Positions 1-7,618 are shown, numbered from the stretch's first letter. The stretch: DNA of 30,438 nt from Methanomassiliicoccaceae archaeon (GCA_009786295.1 WQTN01000142.1:1-30438); one strand, 5' to 3'. Notes: generated by a model not told the origin, from the sequence alone. A program made the numbers and translations.

Positions 1-12
1 ATGACATCGAAT

Positions 13-30
13 CTTATAAAGTTATAAATA
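13..30 (+). promoter_or_regulatory. TATA-type promoter for the methyltransferase gene
   Basis: Two overlapping TATA-like stretches (CTTATAAA and GTTATAAATA) lie here. Transcription from them would start near 45-52 and leave a leader of about 45 nt before the ATG at 95. A second AT-rich stretch at 81-91 (TTAATATTTA) sits about 26 nt before an in-frame ATG at 113, so a shorter leaderless product is also possible. Read by eye only. Confidence 0.5.
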
Positions 31-94
31 TGGTGAACACAATGTATAGTTGCAGTCGAATTGGATTATCCTTTGAGGGACTTAATATTTATTA

Positions 95-736
95 ATGGAT
101 GTTATTGAGTGTATGGATAATTCTTCCGAGTCCCAAGGATGCGACCGGCAGGTCGACTGCTGGGAGAGGTTCTACAGAGAGAACAAACGGCCGTGGAGAG
201 GGATCGGGAAGATAGACATTGATCTTCAGCCAGGGCTGAAGGTATTGGACGTGGGGTGCGGAACGGGAAAGACAACGGCCGCCCTGATAAAAATGGGAAT
301 GGATGTGACGGGGCTTGACTTTTCGCCATCGGCGATAAGCCACTGTATCAGCGTTTTTGGAGATAAAGCGAAGTTCTCTCTTGCGGAATGCGACCGCATG
401 CCGTTCCCGGACAAGTGTTTTGATGCAGTTGTTGCGGTGCATGTGCTGGAACATCTGAATGAAACACAGCTTAAGGGTACGGTCAGAGAGATATCGCGGG
501 TCTTGGCTCCGGGAGGACTTGTCTTCACAAGGACGTTTGCCGTGGAGGACATGAGGGCGGGAGGTGCCCAAAGTAACACAAGAGGCAACGGGATCAACTA
601 CAGGTATTATACCGAAGAGGAAATGAAAGAGATATTCGGCGGATTCGAACTCAGAAGTTCAGAAAGGAAGGATGAGACTATGAGATTCGGTGCCGTCAGA
701 GTAAAGATGGAATGCCTTTTCCGTTTGTCTTTATGA
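95..736 (+). CDS. class I SAM-dependent methyltransferase
   Basis: A 213-residue soluble methyltransferase of the Methyltransf_11/25 type. Motif I, VLDVGCGTGKT, lies at residues 50-60 and binds S-adenosylmethionine. An acidic residue at the end of strand 2 (GLDFSP) and the motif HVLEHL near residue 115 complete the Rossmann fold expected of the family. The N-terminal part (DCWERFYRENKRPWRG) resembles small-molecule methyltransferases and tellurite-resistance-like relatives; nothing seen fixes the substrate. The ATG at 95 is used, but 113 (residue 7) is an alternative because a TATA-like element lies 26 nt before it. The gene stands alone, and the next gene has its own promoter. The methyltransferase fold is certain; the substrate is unknown. 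Confidence 0.85.
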   Translation: MDVIECMDNSSESQGCDRQVDCWERFYRENKRPWRGIGKIDIDLQPGLKVLDVGCGTGKTTAALIKMGMDVTGLDFSPSAISHCISVFGDKAKFSLAECDRMPFPDKCFDAVVAVHVLEHLNETQLKGTVREISRVLAPGGLVFTRTFAVEDMRAGGAQSNTRGNGINYRYYTEEEMKEIFGGFELRSSERKDETMRFGAVRVKMECLFRLSL

Positions 737-785
737 GGCAACGCAGCTATTGCTTTTGTTAATAACATAAAAGACAAAACACATT

Positions 786-824
786 GTCTGATAAGCGATT
801 TTATGGGAAATGTCTTTATCAGAC
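786..824. promoter_or_regulatory. 9-bp perfect inverted repeat around a TATA-like box
   Basis: GTCTGATAA at 786-794 and its exact reverse complement TTATCAGAC at 816-824 are separated by 21 nt containing GATTTTATGG. The element lies between the methyltransferase stop and the small membrane-protein gene at 853. It could be an operator flanking the promoter or a long-loop RNA hairpin. The repeat is seen directly; its role is inference. Confidence 0.5.
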
Positions 825-852
825 TAGCGGAATCATCACTCAGGTAATAACA

Positions 853-1134
853 ATGAACAACGATTACGACAGACCTCCCAGAAATCCGGTAGCGTATGGG
901 CTTCTTTCTCTCATATGCGGAATAATCGGTGTGGTAATAGCGTACCAGCTTCAGGACTGGGCCATCTTGGCCGTGTTCTTAGGGGCAGTAGGCCTGTTCA
1001 TAGGCGGATTCTCCTCAAGCATCGCATACCATTTCCCGTCTAAAGACAGGATGCAATATGTAGGGTTCTCTGCGGCAGGCATACTGGCATCCGTGATAGC
1101 TTTCATGGTCGGGCTGATAAACGCATTTGCCTGA
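853..1134 (+). CDS. small three-helix membrane protein, unknown function
   Basis: A 93-residue protein with a short charged N-terminus (MNNDYDRPPRNP) followed by three hydrophobic segments at about residues 14-31, 35-54 and 71-91, so probably an integral membrane protein. No catalytic motif is visible and the family is not recognised. The frame is open further upstream from a TTG at 784, but the ATG at 853 is preferred because the extra 23 residues would begin inside the upstream promoter/repeat region and TATA-like elements lie just upstream. The next gene starts 12 nt after its stop, so the two are probably co-transcribed. Confidence 0.65.
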   Translation: MNNDYDRPPRNPVAYGLLSLICGIIGVVIAYQLQDWAILAVFLGAVGLFIGGFSSSIAYHFPSKDRMQYVGFSAAGILASVIAFMVGLINAFA

Positions 1135-1146
1135 TGAAGTGTTCAT

Positions 1147-1659
1147 ATGGCAGTTTACAGGGGGAAATACATACTTCAGGGGCTGAAAGAGATCACCCCC
1201 GAGATGGAAAAAGATCTGGATCTGGCATATGATATATGCATGAGCTACAAAGACGGATTTCCTTGCGAGATGTGCGGCAGATGCTGCTATCAGTCAAACA
1301 TAGCTGTACGCCCGGAGGAAGTGGACCGCATTGCGCATTCGGCAGGGATACCGCTTCACGACTTCATCACCAAATATATTGTAAGGACATCGGACGGAAG
1401 GATGCTTTTCAGAAGGACGTACCCATGCGCTTTTCTGGACAAAGAGAACAGATGCAGGATATGGAAGGACCGGCCGGAGGTATGCAGGGATTTTCCTTAT
1501 GCAGTTTCCATGTTCATGAGCAGAGTGTACATTGCGCTGACCAATGAAAGCGCTGATATCATGGAACTGATCGATTACATGGATGATTCCTGGCCCTGCA
1601 CTAAAGTGATAAGGTCCAACATATCCGAGAAAATATTGGAAGCAAGATCGACCAGATAA
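1147..1659 (+). CDS. YkgJ-family cysteine-cluster protein (metal-binding)
   Basis: A 170-residue protein of the CxxCxxCC family (YkgJ/UPF0153), annotated elsewhere as zinc- or iron-chelating or as an Fe-S oxidoreductase. The family signature is CEMCGRCC at residues 40-47. A second cluster follows at about residues 95-120, CAFLDKENRCRIWKDRPEVCRDFPY-like, with three more cysteines in the family spacing. Together these can hold a metal or cluster. The biochemical role of the family is not settled. It starts 12 nt after the small membrane-protein gene, so likely shares its transcript, and converges on the hydrolase gene with only 6 nt between stop codons. Confidence 0.8.
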   Translation: MAVYRGKYILQGLKEITPEMEKDLDLAYDICMSYKDGFPCEMCGRCCYQSNIAVRPEEVDRIAHSAGIPLHDFITKYIVRTSDGRMLFRRTYPCAFLDKENRCRIWKDRPEVCRDFPYAVSMFMSRVYIALTNESADIMELIDYMDDSWPCTKVIRSNISEKILEARSTR

Positions 1660-1665
1660 AACTCC

Positions 1666-2451
1666 TTAATTTATTGGATTCCTGATCAGATGTTCCAATA
1701 AGGCCTGCGCATAACTCTTTGGGGCCATTGTGTGCCCGCCACCCTCGATCATCACCAGATCGGCCCCTTCGATCTCGGCTGCGATATTCTCACCCATCCA
1801 CGGCGGCACCATGATGTCCGCATTCCCGTGTATGACCCTCGTCGGAGCCTTGATATGCTTCACTCTCGTACGGCTGTCGAACCTGTCCAGAGCCGCCATC
1901 TGGGAAGCGAACTGCTCCACTGTCGAAGTAACCAGTCCAGGGGTTTCAACGCCTTTTTCCTCCCTCGTCCTGAAAGCCTCCTCCGTCATGCAGTACGATT
2001 GGATGATCTTGAAAAGGCACTCTAAGTCTCCTCCTGACCTGACAGAGTCGATCATAGTGTTGATCGCATAGCTGGACCGGGAAGGGCGTCTCATGTAGGA
2101 AGACACAAGCGTCAGCGATGCGACTCTTTCCGGAAATCCCAAGGCGACCTCCTGTGCAATGTTCCCTCCCATTGACCATCCCAGCACATGCGCTTTTTTC
2201 ACGGCGAGGCGGTCCAGCAGCGAAATGACATCGCCAGCCAGATCAGGCATGTCAAAAGGTTCGTCTGGACATTCCGTTTGGCCGGAGCCTCTGTTGTCAA
2301 AGGTTATTACTTTGAACTTATCAGAGAGAAGCGGGATCATCCCGTTCCAGAAGGAAATGTCGCCGCCAAGGCCGGTTATCAGCACCACAGGTTCCCCATT
2401 TCCGCTGACCTTGTAGTTCATTTTGATATTTCCGATGGTTTCCTTTGGCAT
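1666..2451 (-). CDS. alpha/beta-hydrolase fold protein
   Basis: A 261-residue alpha/beta hydrolase. The nucleophile elbow GWSMGG gives Ser93, the acid is Asp212 in HGNAD, and the general base is His240 in GGGHT. The oxyanion-side motif TGLGGD is at residues 26-31, and FDNRGSGQTE at 51-60 is typical of the esterase/3-oxoadipate enol-lactonase-like group. The substrate cannot be read from sequence; a small ester, thioester or lactone is plausible. The ATG at 2451 is chosen over a TTG 48 nt upstream because GGAGG lies 8 nt before it on the minus strand. Transcribed divergently from the XRE-cupin gene. Confidence 0.85.
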   Translation of the reverse strand: MPKETIGNIKMNYKVSGNGEPVVLITGLGGDISFWNGMIPLLSDKFKVITFDNRGSGQTECPDEPFDMPDLAGDVISLLDRLAVKKAHVLGWSMGGNIAQEVALGFPERVASLTLVSSYMRRPSRSSYAINTMIDSVRSGGDLECLFKIIQSYCMTEEAFRTREEKGVETPGLVTSTVEQFASQMAALDRFDSRTRVKHIKAPTRVIHGNADIMVPPWMGENIAAEIEGADLVMIEGGGHTMAPKSYAQALLEHLIRNPIN

Positions 2452-2511
2452 CTTCCCCGCCTCCCTGTTCTTGTGGGATACTCTCTTCGGATTGAACAAC
2501 CTCTACAAAAA

Positions 2512-2545
2512 GGTAATGCCATTGGATTAATAACGACACATTACC
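2512..2545. promoter_or_regulatory. 7-bp inverted repeat flanking the hydrolase TATA box
   Basis: GGTAATG (2512-2518) and CATTACC (2539-2545) are perfect reverse complements 20 nt apart. Between them on the minus strand lies GTTATTAATCC (about 2524-2534), a good TATA candidate for the hydrolase gene, with predicted transcription start near 2503. Placement suggests an operator. The arms are short, so chance is not excluded. Confidence 0.45.
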
Positions 2546-2631
2546 AGCAACATCGATATCTCTATAGAATATAGTTCATTATATGCCAGATTCGCGGAGC
2601 CGGCAGGATCATGCTGCTGTCTTCGGCAGAA

Positions 2632-2643
2632 TTTTTATTTATC
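2632..2643 (+). promoter_or_regulatory. TATA-type promoter of the XRE-cupin/acyl-CoA ligase operon
   Basis: TTTTTATTTATC lies about 47 nt before the ATG at 2685. Transcription from about 2663 would leave a short leader that contains the ribosome site GAGGAG at 2673-2678, seven nucleotides before the start codon. Confidence 0.55.
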
Positions 2644-2684
2644 GAATAGCTCAATACGCAACAAGACCGACAGAGGAGTGGCAG

Positions 2685-3239
2685 ATGGACGAAGCTAATA
2701 AGTTGGGGTTCAGAGTTCGAACATACAGGGAGAGATTGGGGATTACGCAGGAAGAACTTGCGGAAAGGACAGGAACGAACATTAACCTCATAAAAAACAT
2801 TGAAGAAGGGAAAGAGTATCCCGCCGTGGGGGTGCTTATAAAAATATCAAGGGCCCTAGGTCAGCGTCTCGGAACATTTACCGACGATCTTTTTGTGAAG
2901 GACCCGCTTATAACCAGAGTTTCCGAGAGAACGGAAGAGATCTCCGCAGAGAGGGCGCCCGACTACCACTATTTCCCGCTGGGCAAAGGCAAAACAGACA
3001 GGCACATGGAACCTTTGTACATGAAGATCGACCCCAAATGCGAAGAGGCGATATCGTCACACGAAGGGGAAGAGTTCATAGTTGTCCTTTCTGGAAAGAT
3101 CGAGCTGACATACGGCAAAGAGAAATATGTGCTGGGGCAGGGGGATTCCACATACTACAACTCGCTGGTGCCGCACAGGGTCTGCGCAGTGGGTGACTGC
3201 CCGGCGGAGATATTCGCCGTGGTATACGTTCCGTTCTGA
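2685..3239 (+). CDS. XRE-family HTH regulator with C-terminal cupin domain
   Basis: A 184-residue protein in two parts. Residues 7-65 form a helix-turn-helix of the XRE/Cro type (RERLGITQEELAERTG, then LIKNIEEGKEYP). Residues about 105-184 are a cupin barrel with the first cupin motif around HEGEEFIVVLSG and the second around NSLVPHRV. Proteins of this architecture usually control an adjacent metabolic gene in response to a small ligand bound in the cupin. Here the next gene, 9 nt downstream, is an acyl-CoA ligase, so an acid, its CoA ester or a related metabolite is a likely signal (inference). The start is fixed by GAGGAG seven nt upstream; the frame extends further 5' but without such support. 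A second regulator of the same kind lies at 14636. Confidence 0.88.
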   Translation: MDEANKLGFRVRTYRERLGITQEELAERTGTNINLIKNIEEGKEYPAVGVLIKISRALGQRLGTFTDDLFVKDPLITRVSERTEEISAERAPDYHYFPLGKGKTDRHMEPLYMKIDPKCEEAISSHEGEEFIVVLSGKIELTYGKEKYVLGQGDSTYYNSLVPHRVCAVGDCPAEIFAVVYVPF

Positions 3240-3248
3240 GGCTATACC

Positions 3249-4901
3249 ATGCCGAGAAAAGAAATCACCAGAGAAGCGACCTTAGGACAGCTGCTTGACG
3301 AGATCGTCGCAAAATATCCGGACAACGACGCCATGGTCTACGTCGACAGGAATTACAGACAGACCTGGAAAGAGTTCAAGGAGACGGTCGACGACATAGC
3401 AAAGGGGCTGATGGCGATGGGTGTCCAGAGGGGAGAGAAAGTCGCTTTATGGGCAACGAATGTTCCGCATTGGGTAGCCCTGCAGTTCGCCACGGCCAGA
3501 ATAGGCGCGATACTTCTGACTATAAACACGAACTATCAGTCATCAGAGATAGATTATATCATCCGCCAGTCGGACACGGAGAACATTTTCCTGATAGACG
3601 GATACAGGGACACCGATTACGTGAAAACAATCTATGAATTAATACCGGAACTGAAGACCCAACCCAGGGATATGCTCAGATCGGAAAGGTATCCGCACCT
3701 CAAAAGAGTGATGTTCCTGGGATCCGAAAAACACCGCGGGATGTACTCTATGCCGGAAGTGATGGCAATGTCCTGCCAGGTCACAGAAAAGGAATACTCA
3801 GAAAGGCAGAGGGAACTGAGCCCGCATGATGTGGTGAACATGCAGTATACCTCCGGCACGACAGGTTTCCCGAAAGGGGTCATGCTGACCCATTTCAACA
3901 TCGGGAACAACGGCTACTGGATCGGTATCAATCAGAATTTCGGGCCGAAGGACAGGGTTTGCCTTCCGGTACCTCTTTTCCACTGTTTCGGATGCAGCTT
4001 GGGAGTAATGGCCTGCGTCAATCATGGGTCGACCATGGTGATCTTGGAAAGCTATGATCCTCTGATAGTCATGATGTCGGTCGAAAAAGAAAGATGCACG
4101 GCCCTTTACGGCGTCCCCACAATGTTCATAACAGTGATGGAACACAAGCTGTTCAGCAAATTCGATTTCAGCACTCTGAGGACGGGGATAATGGCCGGTT
4201 CTCCGTGCCCGACAAAGACGATGGAAGAAGCGGTCGAAAAGATGAACATGAAGGAAGTGACGATCGTCTACGGCCTGACGGAATCTTCTCCGGGGATGAC
4301 CCAGACACTGTACAATGAGCCAAGCATCGAAAGGAAATGCTCTACAGTGGGAAAAGCAATGAACGGCGTTGAAGTGGAGATAATCGACCCAGATACAGGG
4401 AAGATTTGTGAGCCGGGCATGCCAGGCGAATTCTGCTGCCGCGGTTACATTGTGATGAAAGGATACTACAAAATGCCGGAGGAAACGGCAAAGGCGATCG
4501 ATGAAAAAGGGTGGCTGCATTCGGGGGACATCGGAATAAGAGATGAAGAGGGATATTTTTCCGTTACCGGAAGGATCAAGGATATGATCATAAGGGGCGG
4601 AGAGAACATCTACCCAAAAGAGCTGGAGGATTTCATACACCACATCGAAGGCATAAGGGATGTGCAGGTCGTCGGTGTTCCAGACGAGAAATACGGAGAG
4701 GTGCCGGGCGCTTTCATAATATTGAAAGAGGGATATGATCTGACCCCCTCGGACATTCAGGATTATTGCCGCGGGAAGATCGCCAGATACAAGATCCCTA
4801 AGTACGTGGCCTTTGTCAAAGAGTATCCCCTCACGGCAAGCGGAAAAATCATGAAGTTCAAGCTCAGGGAGATATCGGCACAGATGTGGCCTAAGTCGTA
4901 A
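3249..4901 (+). CDS. AMP-forming acyl-CoA synthetase (FadD/AMP-binding family)
   Basis: A 550-residue member of the adenylate-forming (ANL) superfamily, which turns a carboxylic acid, ATP and CoA into acyl-CoA, AMP and PPi. The P-loop-like motif YTSGTTGFPKG is at residues 200-210, the A5 motif YGLTESSP near 341, the hinge region GWLHSGDIG...GRIKDMIIRGGENIYP in the last quarter, and the catalytic lysine in PLTASGKIMK near residue 533. Full length for the family. The overall look (RIGAILLTINTNYQSSEIDYII) is that of medium- or long-chain acyl-CoA synthetases rather than acetyl-CoA synthetase; the exact acid is unknown. It is the second gene of the operon headed by the XRE-cupin regulator, and differs clearly in sequence from the ligase at 15205. 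Confidence 0.9.
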   Translation: MPRKEITREATLGQLLDEIVAKYPDNDAMVYVDRNYRQTWKEFKETVDDIAKGLMAMGVQRGEKVALWATNVPHWVALQFATARIGAILLTINTNYQSSEIDYIIRQSDTENIFLIDGYRDTDYVKTIYELIPELKTQPRDMLRSERYPHLKRVMFLGSEKHRGMYSMPEVMAMSCQVTEKEYSERQRELSPHDVVNMQYTSGTTGFPKGVMLTHFNIGNNGYWIGINQNFGPKDRVCLPVPLFHCFGCSLGVMACVNHGSTMVILESYDPLIVMMSVEKERCTALYGVPTMFITVMEHKLFSKFDFSTLRTGIMAGSPCPTKTMEEAVEKMNMKEVTIVYGLTESSPGMTQTLYNEPSIERKCSTVGKAMNGVEVEIIDPDTGKICEPGMPGEFCCRGYIVMKGYYKMPEETAKAIDEKGWLHSGDIGIRDEEGYFSVTGRIKDMIIRGGENIYPKELEDFIHHIEGIRDVQVVGVPDEKYGEVPGAFIILKEGYDLTPSDIQDYCRGKIARYKIPKYVAFVKEYPLTASGKIMKFKLREISAQMWPKS

Positions 4902-4914
4902 ACCCGATGCGAAG

Positions 4915-4926
4915 ATACATTTATCC
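4915..4926 (+). promoter_or_regulatory. TATA-type promoter of the flavoprotein-apgM pair
   Basis: ATACATTTATCC lies in the 58-nt gap after the ligase stop, about 40 nt before the ATG at 4960. A ribosome site, CAGGAGCGG, begins about 14 nt before the start codon. Confidence 0.5.
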
Positions 4927-4959
4927 GTATGATATTAGGAAAATACAGGAGCGGTTCAG

Positions 4960-5538
4960 ATGAAGGTAGTAGCTTTTAATTGCAGCCCGAGAAAGAACGG
5001 CAACACGTGCCGCATGATCCAAGATGTGTTCAAGGTACTGAATGCCGAGGGAATTGAGACAGAAATGATACAGGTCGGAGGTAACGACATCCACGGATGC
5101 AGAGCATGCGGCTCCTGCGGAAGGACGAAAGATATGCGCTGCATATTGGATGACGACATCATCAATTCATGTATCCAGAAAATGATCGAGGCGGACGGAA
5201 TTATAATCGGATCCCCGACATATTTTGCGGATGTGAACACTGAGACCAAGGCCCTGATGGACCGTGCCGGATATGTCCTGAAATCGAATGGCGGACTGCT
5301 CAAGAGAAAAGTGGGTGCGGCGGCGGTCGCGGCCAGGCGTCTCGGAGGGATACACGCATTCGATACGATAAATCACTTCTTCACCATAAGCGAAATGATA
5401 ACGGTCGGTTCATCTTATTGGAACGTGACCCTCGCAAAAGCCGAGGGGGACTACGAAAAAGATGAGGAAGGGGTCAGGACGATGAGGGTTCTCGGAGAGA
5501 ACATGGCGTGGCTCCTGAAGAAGATCAAAGAGGAGTGA
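4960..5538 (+). CDS. Isf-like flavodoxin-fold oxidoreductase (NADPH-dependent FMN reductase family)
   Basis: A 192-residue flavoprotein. The FMN phosphate loop is NCSPRKNGNT at residues 7-16, and the second FMN loop is GSPTYFADV near residue 84. A compact cysteine motif, C47-x2-C50-x2-C53-x7-C61, matches the position and form of the motif that binds a 4Fe-4S cluster in methanosarcinal iron-sulfur flavoprotein Isf (established for that family). Many relatives keep the cysteines without proof of a cluster, so 4Fe-4S binding here is likely but not shown. Role: probably electron transfer or oxygen/peroxide detoxification using ferredoxin or NAD(P)H. The next gene, apgM, begins two nucleotides after the stop codon, with its ribosome site inside this gene. 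Confidence 0.85.
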   Translation: MKVVAFNCSPRKNGNTCRMIQDVFKVLNAEGIETEMIQVGGNDIHGCRACGSCGRTKDMRCILDDDIINSCIQKMIEADGIIIGSPTYFADVNTETKALMDRAGYVLKSNGGLLKRKVGAAAVAARRLGGIHAFDTINHFFTISEMITVGSSYWNVTLAKAEGDYEKDEEGVRTMRVLGENMAWLLKKIKEE

Positions 5539-5540
5539 AT

Positions 5541-6779
5541 TTGTCCGCTCTGAAGAAAAAGATACTGATAGTGGTAATGGACGGTCTCGGGGACAGAGGC
5601 TGCAAGGAACTGAACGGGTTGACCCCGCTTCAGGCAACAGACACTCCGAACCTCGACTGGTTCACAAAGAACGGTATTGCCGGGACATGCGATACAGTGG
5701 ATATCGGCATCCGCCCTGGAAGCGACACTTCGCATCTTTCTATACTCGGATATGACCCGCTGAAGGTCTACACCGGAAGAGGACCTTTCGAAGCGGCGGG
5801 CATAGGGCTGATAGGCAAACACGACGATGTTGCCTTCAGATGCAACTTTTCCACCTGCGATGAAAACCTTAACATAACAGACCGCCGCGCGGGAAGGATA
5901 GACAAGCCAGACACTACCGAATTGATCAGATCCCTGAAGGGGATGAACATCAACGGCGTAGAGATCATTATTAAAGAGGGAACGGAACACAGGGCCGCGC
6001 TGATCCTTAGGGGCAGCGGTCTGAGCGCAGATGTGACAGATGCGGACTCTCACGACACAGGCCCTCTCAATTTGTCAAAGGGCAGGACCAAGGAAGCGGA
6101 ATTCACCGCAAATGTGATCAACAAATTCGTCAAAGAGTCGTATGAAAGGCTTAAGGACCATCCTGTAAACAAAAGAAGGATCGAAGAAGGATTTCCGCCG
6201 GCGAACATCATAGTGCCGAGAGGCGCAGGGTCATTCCCGAAGATACAGTCGTTCCCGGAAAAATACAACATAAGTGCGGCATGCGTCGCAGGTGTTGGGA
6301 TGATAAAAGGAATATGTGGGGTATGCGGGCTGGATGTGATCGATCTTCCCGACGAGTGTACAGGAGGATGCAGTTCCAACTTCGTTACTAAAGCAAAGGC
6401 TGCGATGGAAACTCTGAAAGAATATGATTTTGTCCTCATGAATGTAAAGGCCCCGGATGTATGCGGGCACGACGGCGACCCTTTGCTGAAATGCCGTGTG
6501 GTGGAACGCCTGGATGAGATGGCGGGATATTTCAGGGAGAATTTCAGAGACGATATGGTGATCGTGTTCACTGCCGACCACAGCACGCCGTGTTCGCTGG
6601 GAGACCACAGCGGAGACCCGGTACCCATAACAGTCTACACTCCGGGAAATGTTATGGATGATGCCGTAAAGTTCAGCGAGTCCGGATGTTCACACGGACG
6701 CATAGGGCGCATAAGGGGCATAGACATCGTCCCGATGTGCATGGACCTTGCCGATCGTGTGGAGAAGTTCGGGGCATGA
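5541..6779 (+). CDS. apgM: 2,3-bisphosphoglycerate-independent phosphoglycerate mutase, archaeal type
   Basis: A 412-residue archaeal phosphoglycerate mutase of the alkaline-phosphatase superfamily; it interconverts 3- and 2-phosphoglycerate in glycolysis and gluconeogenesis. Metal-site motifs are in order: MDGLGD (13-18), PGSDTSHLSILGYDP (59-73, with Ser61 the likely phosphoryl acceptor), KAPDVCGHDGD, TADHSTP and HSGDPVP in the C-terminal third. Length is normal for the family. Start: TTG at 5541, preceded by GAGGAG at 5530-5535; an earlier in-frame GTG at 5508 would overlap the flavoprotein gene and lies before that site. It converges on the pilin-like gene with directly abutting stop codons, forming the palindrome TGATCA. 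Confidence 0.93.
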   Translation: MSALKKKILIVVMDGLGDRGCKELNGLTPLQATDTPNLDWFTKNGIAGTCDTVDIGIRPGSDTSHLSILGYDPLKVYTGRGPFEAAGIGLIGKHDDVAFRCNFSTCDENLNITDRRAGRIDKPDTTELIRSLKGMNINGVEIIIKEGTEHRAALILRGSGLSADVTDADSHDTGPLNLSKGRTKEAEFTANVINKFVKESYERLKDHPVNKRRIEEGFPPANIIVPRGAGSFPKIQSFPEKYNISAACVAGVGMIKGICGVCGLDVIDLPDECTGGCSSNFVTKAKAAMETLKEYDFVLMNVKAPDVCGHDGDPLLKCRVVERLDEMAGYFRENFRDDMVIVFTADHSTPCSLGDHSGDPVPITVYTPGNVMDDAVKFSESGCSHGRIGRIRGIDIVPMCMDLADRVEKFGA

Positions 6780-7220
6780 TCAGTATATTCTGAGGTCTGT
6801 TCTGATCGTCCCCCCATATGTCACGGTGTATTCCTTAACGGAGCCTGAGACAGGATCCCCTACCCCATCGCCGATAGAGATTATGCTGCCTTTGTAACTT
6901 ATTTCCAGACTGTACGAATGCGGCCTCTGCATCAGTGAATCAAGGATGCTTTGAATATAATCTCCTGCTTTACCCTCGCCCGTTAAAATGTAGAAGGCGG
7001 CTATGTCCGGCATAGAGACAAGCCCGGAATCATCAGTGTCGATAAAATCGCACGTACGCAGTTTTGCAGAGAATATACTGTCCGATATGGATGATGCGTT
7101 GTTTGCGGCAGGCTCTTCACCGCCGAAAGCGAATATGGCAGAGACTGCCAGCCCCATGATGACGATGAATATCATCGCATCTACCATTGCCGTCATTCCT
7201 TTTCTGTCATTCAGGCGCAT
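6780..7220 (-). CDS. pilin-like protein with class III signal peptide and EF-hand-like loop
   Basis: A 146-residue secreted or surface protein. The N-terminus MRLNDRKG then MTAMVDAMIFIVIMGLAV matches a class III leader: basic stretch, glycine before the expected cleavage (G8/M9), then a hydrophobic helix to about residue 32. Residues 61-72, DTDDSGLVSMPD, match the twelve-residue calcium-binding loop pattern of EF-hand/dockerin repeats (D1, D3, S5, G6, V8, D12). The rest is a beta-rich tail ending YTVTYGGTIRTDLRIY. No database family is recognised. The ATG at 7220 overlaps the last codons of the upstream pilin-like gene by 10 nt and restores the same MRLN leader, so the longer upstream frame is not used. 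Likely a minor pilin or pseudopilin. Confidence 0.75.
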   Translation of the reverse strand: MRLNDRKGMTAMVDAMIFIVIMGLAVSAIFAFGGEEPAANNASSISDSIFSAKLRTCDFIDTDDSGLVSMPDIAAFYILTGEGKAGDYIQSILDSLMQRPHSYSLEISYKGSIISIGDGVGDPVSGSVKEYTVTYGGTIRTDLRIY

Positions 7221-7618
7221 ACTGCCACCTCTATGACGGCGGGCACGGTCCTGCCGTCGTCTGACCTCAATAAGAAAACAAATCTTTCGCTGTTGACCTT
7301 GCCATCCATGTCTCCTAGGGTCATATGTCTGCCGTTGAACCCGAGTTCTCCGGGGATCTCGCATGCGAATGATATCCCTCTGAACCCATGCCTTTCCATT
7401 TCAGATATCAAACGCATCTCTATGTCCCCGACGACCTCCCCGTCCTCCAGAGCAAGACCGCTGAATATCCTGTGATCCACACGAACCTCCGGTGTGCTGT
7501 TCTCTTCAGCTGTGTTCAGAACGAGAAGCCCCATGTACAACGACAGCACCAATGTCACTATCATTGCAGCCATTATCGCTTCTGTAAACCCAAACCCGCC
7601 TTTTTTGTTAAGCCTCAT
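7211..7618 (-). CDS. pilin-like protein with class III signal peptide
   Basis: A 135-residue protein that opens MRLNKKGG followed by FGFTEAIMAAMIVTLVLSLYMG. This is a prepilin leader: lysines, a glycine at the cleavage site, then a hydrophobic helix with Glu at position +5 of the mature FGFTE or nearby, as in type IV pilins. The mature part contains two cysteines (in FACEIPG and the C-terminal VAVCA). It shares its leader style with the overlapping downstream gene, so the two were probably built as a pair for one filament or secretion machine. A TATA-like TTAATATA at about 7641-7648 on the minus strand may give a separate promoter after the U32 gene. The assembly ATPase and TadC-like gene are about 10 kb away (17485-20770). 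Confidence 0.75.
   Translation of the reverse strand: MRLNKKGGFGFTEAIMAAMIVTLVLSLYMGLLVLNTAEENSTPEVRVDHRIFSGLALEDGEVVGDIEMRLISEMERHGFRGISFACEIPGELGFNGRHMTLGDMDGKVNSERFVFLLRSDDGRTVPAVIEVAVCA

Noticed and set aside
3798..4643. Long open frame on the minus strand inside the first acyl-CoA ligase gene
   Set aside because: It is antisense to a clear, full-length ligase and its translation is rich in His, Arg, Cys and Phe with no domain; typical of a shadow of a G+C-balanced gene.
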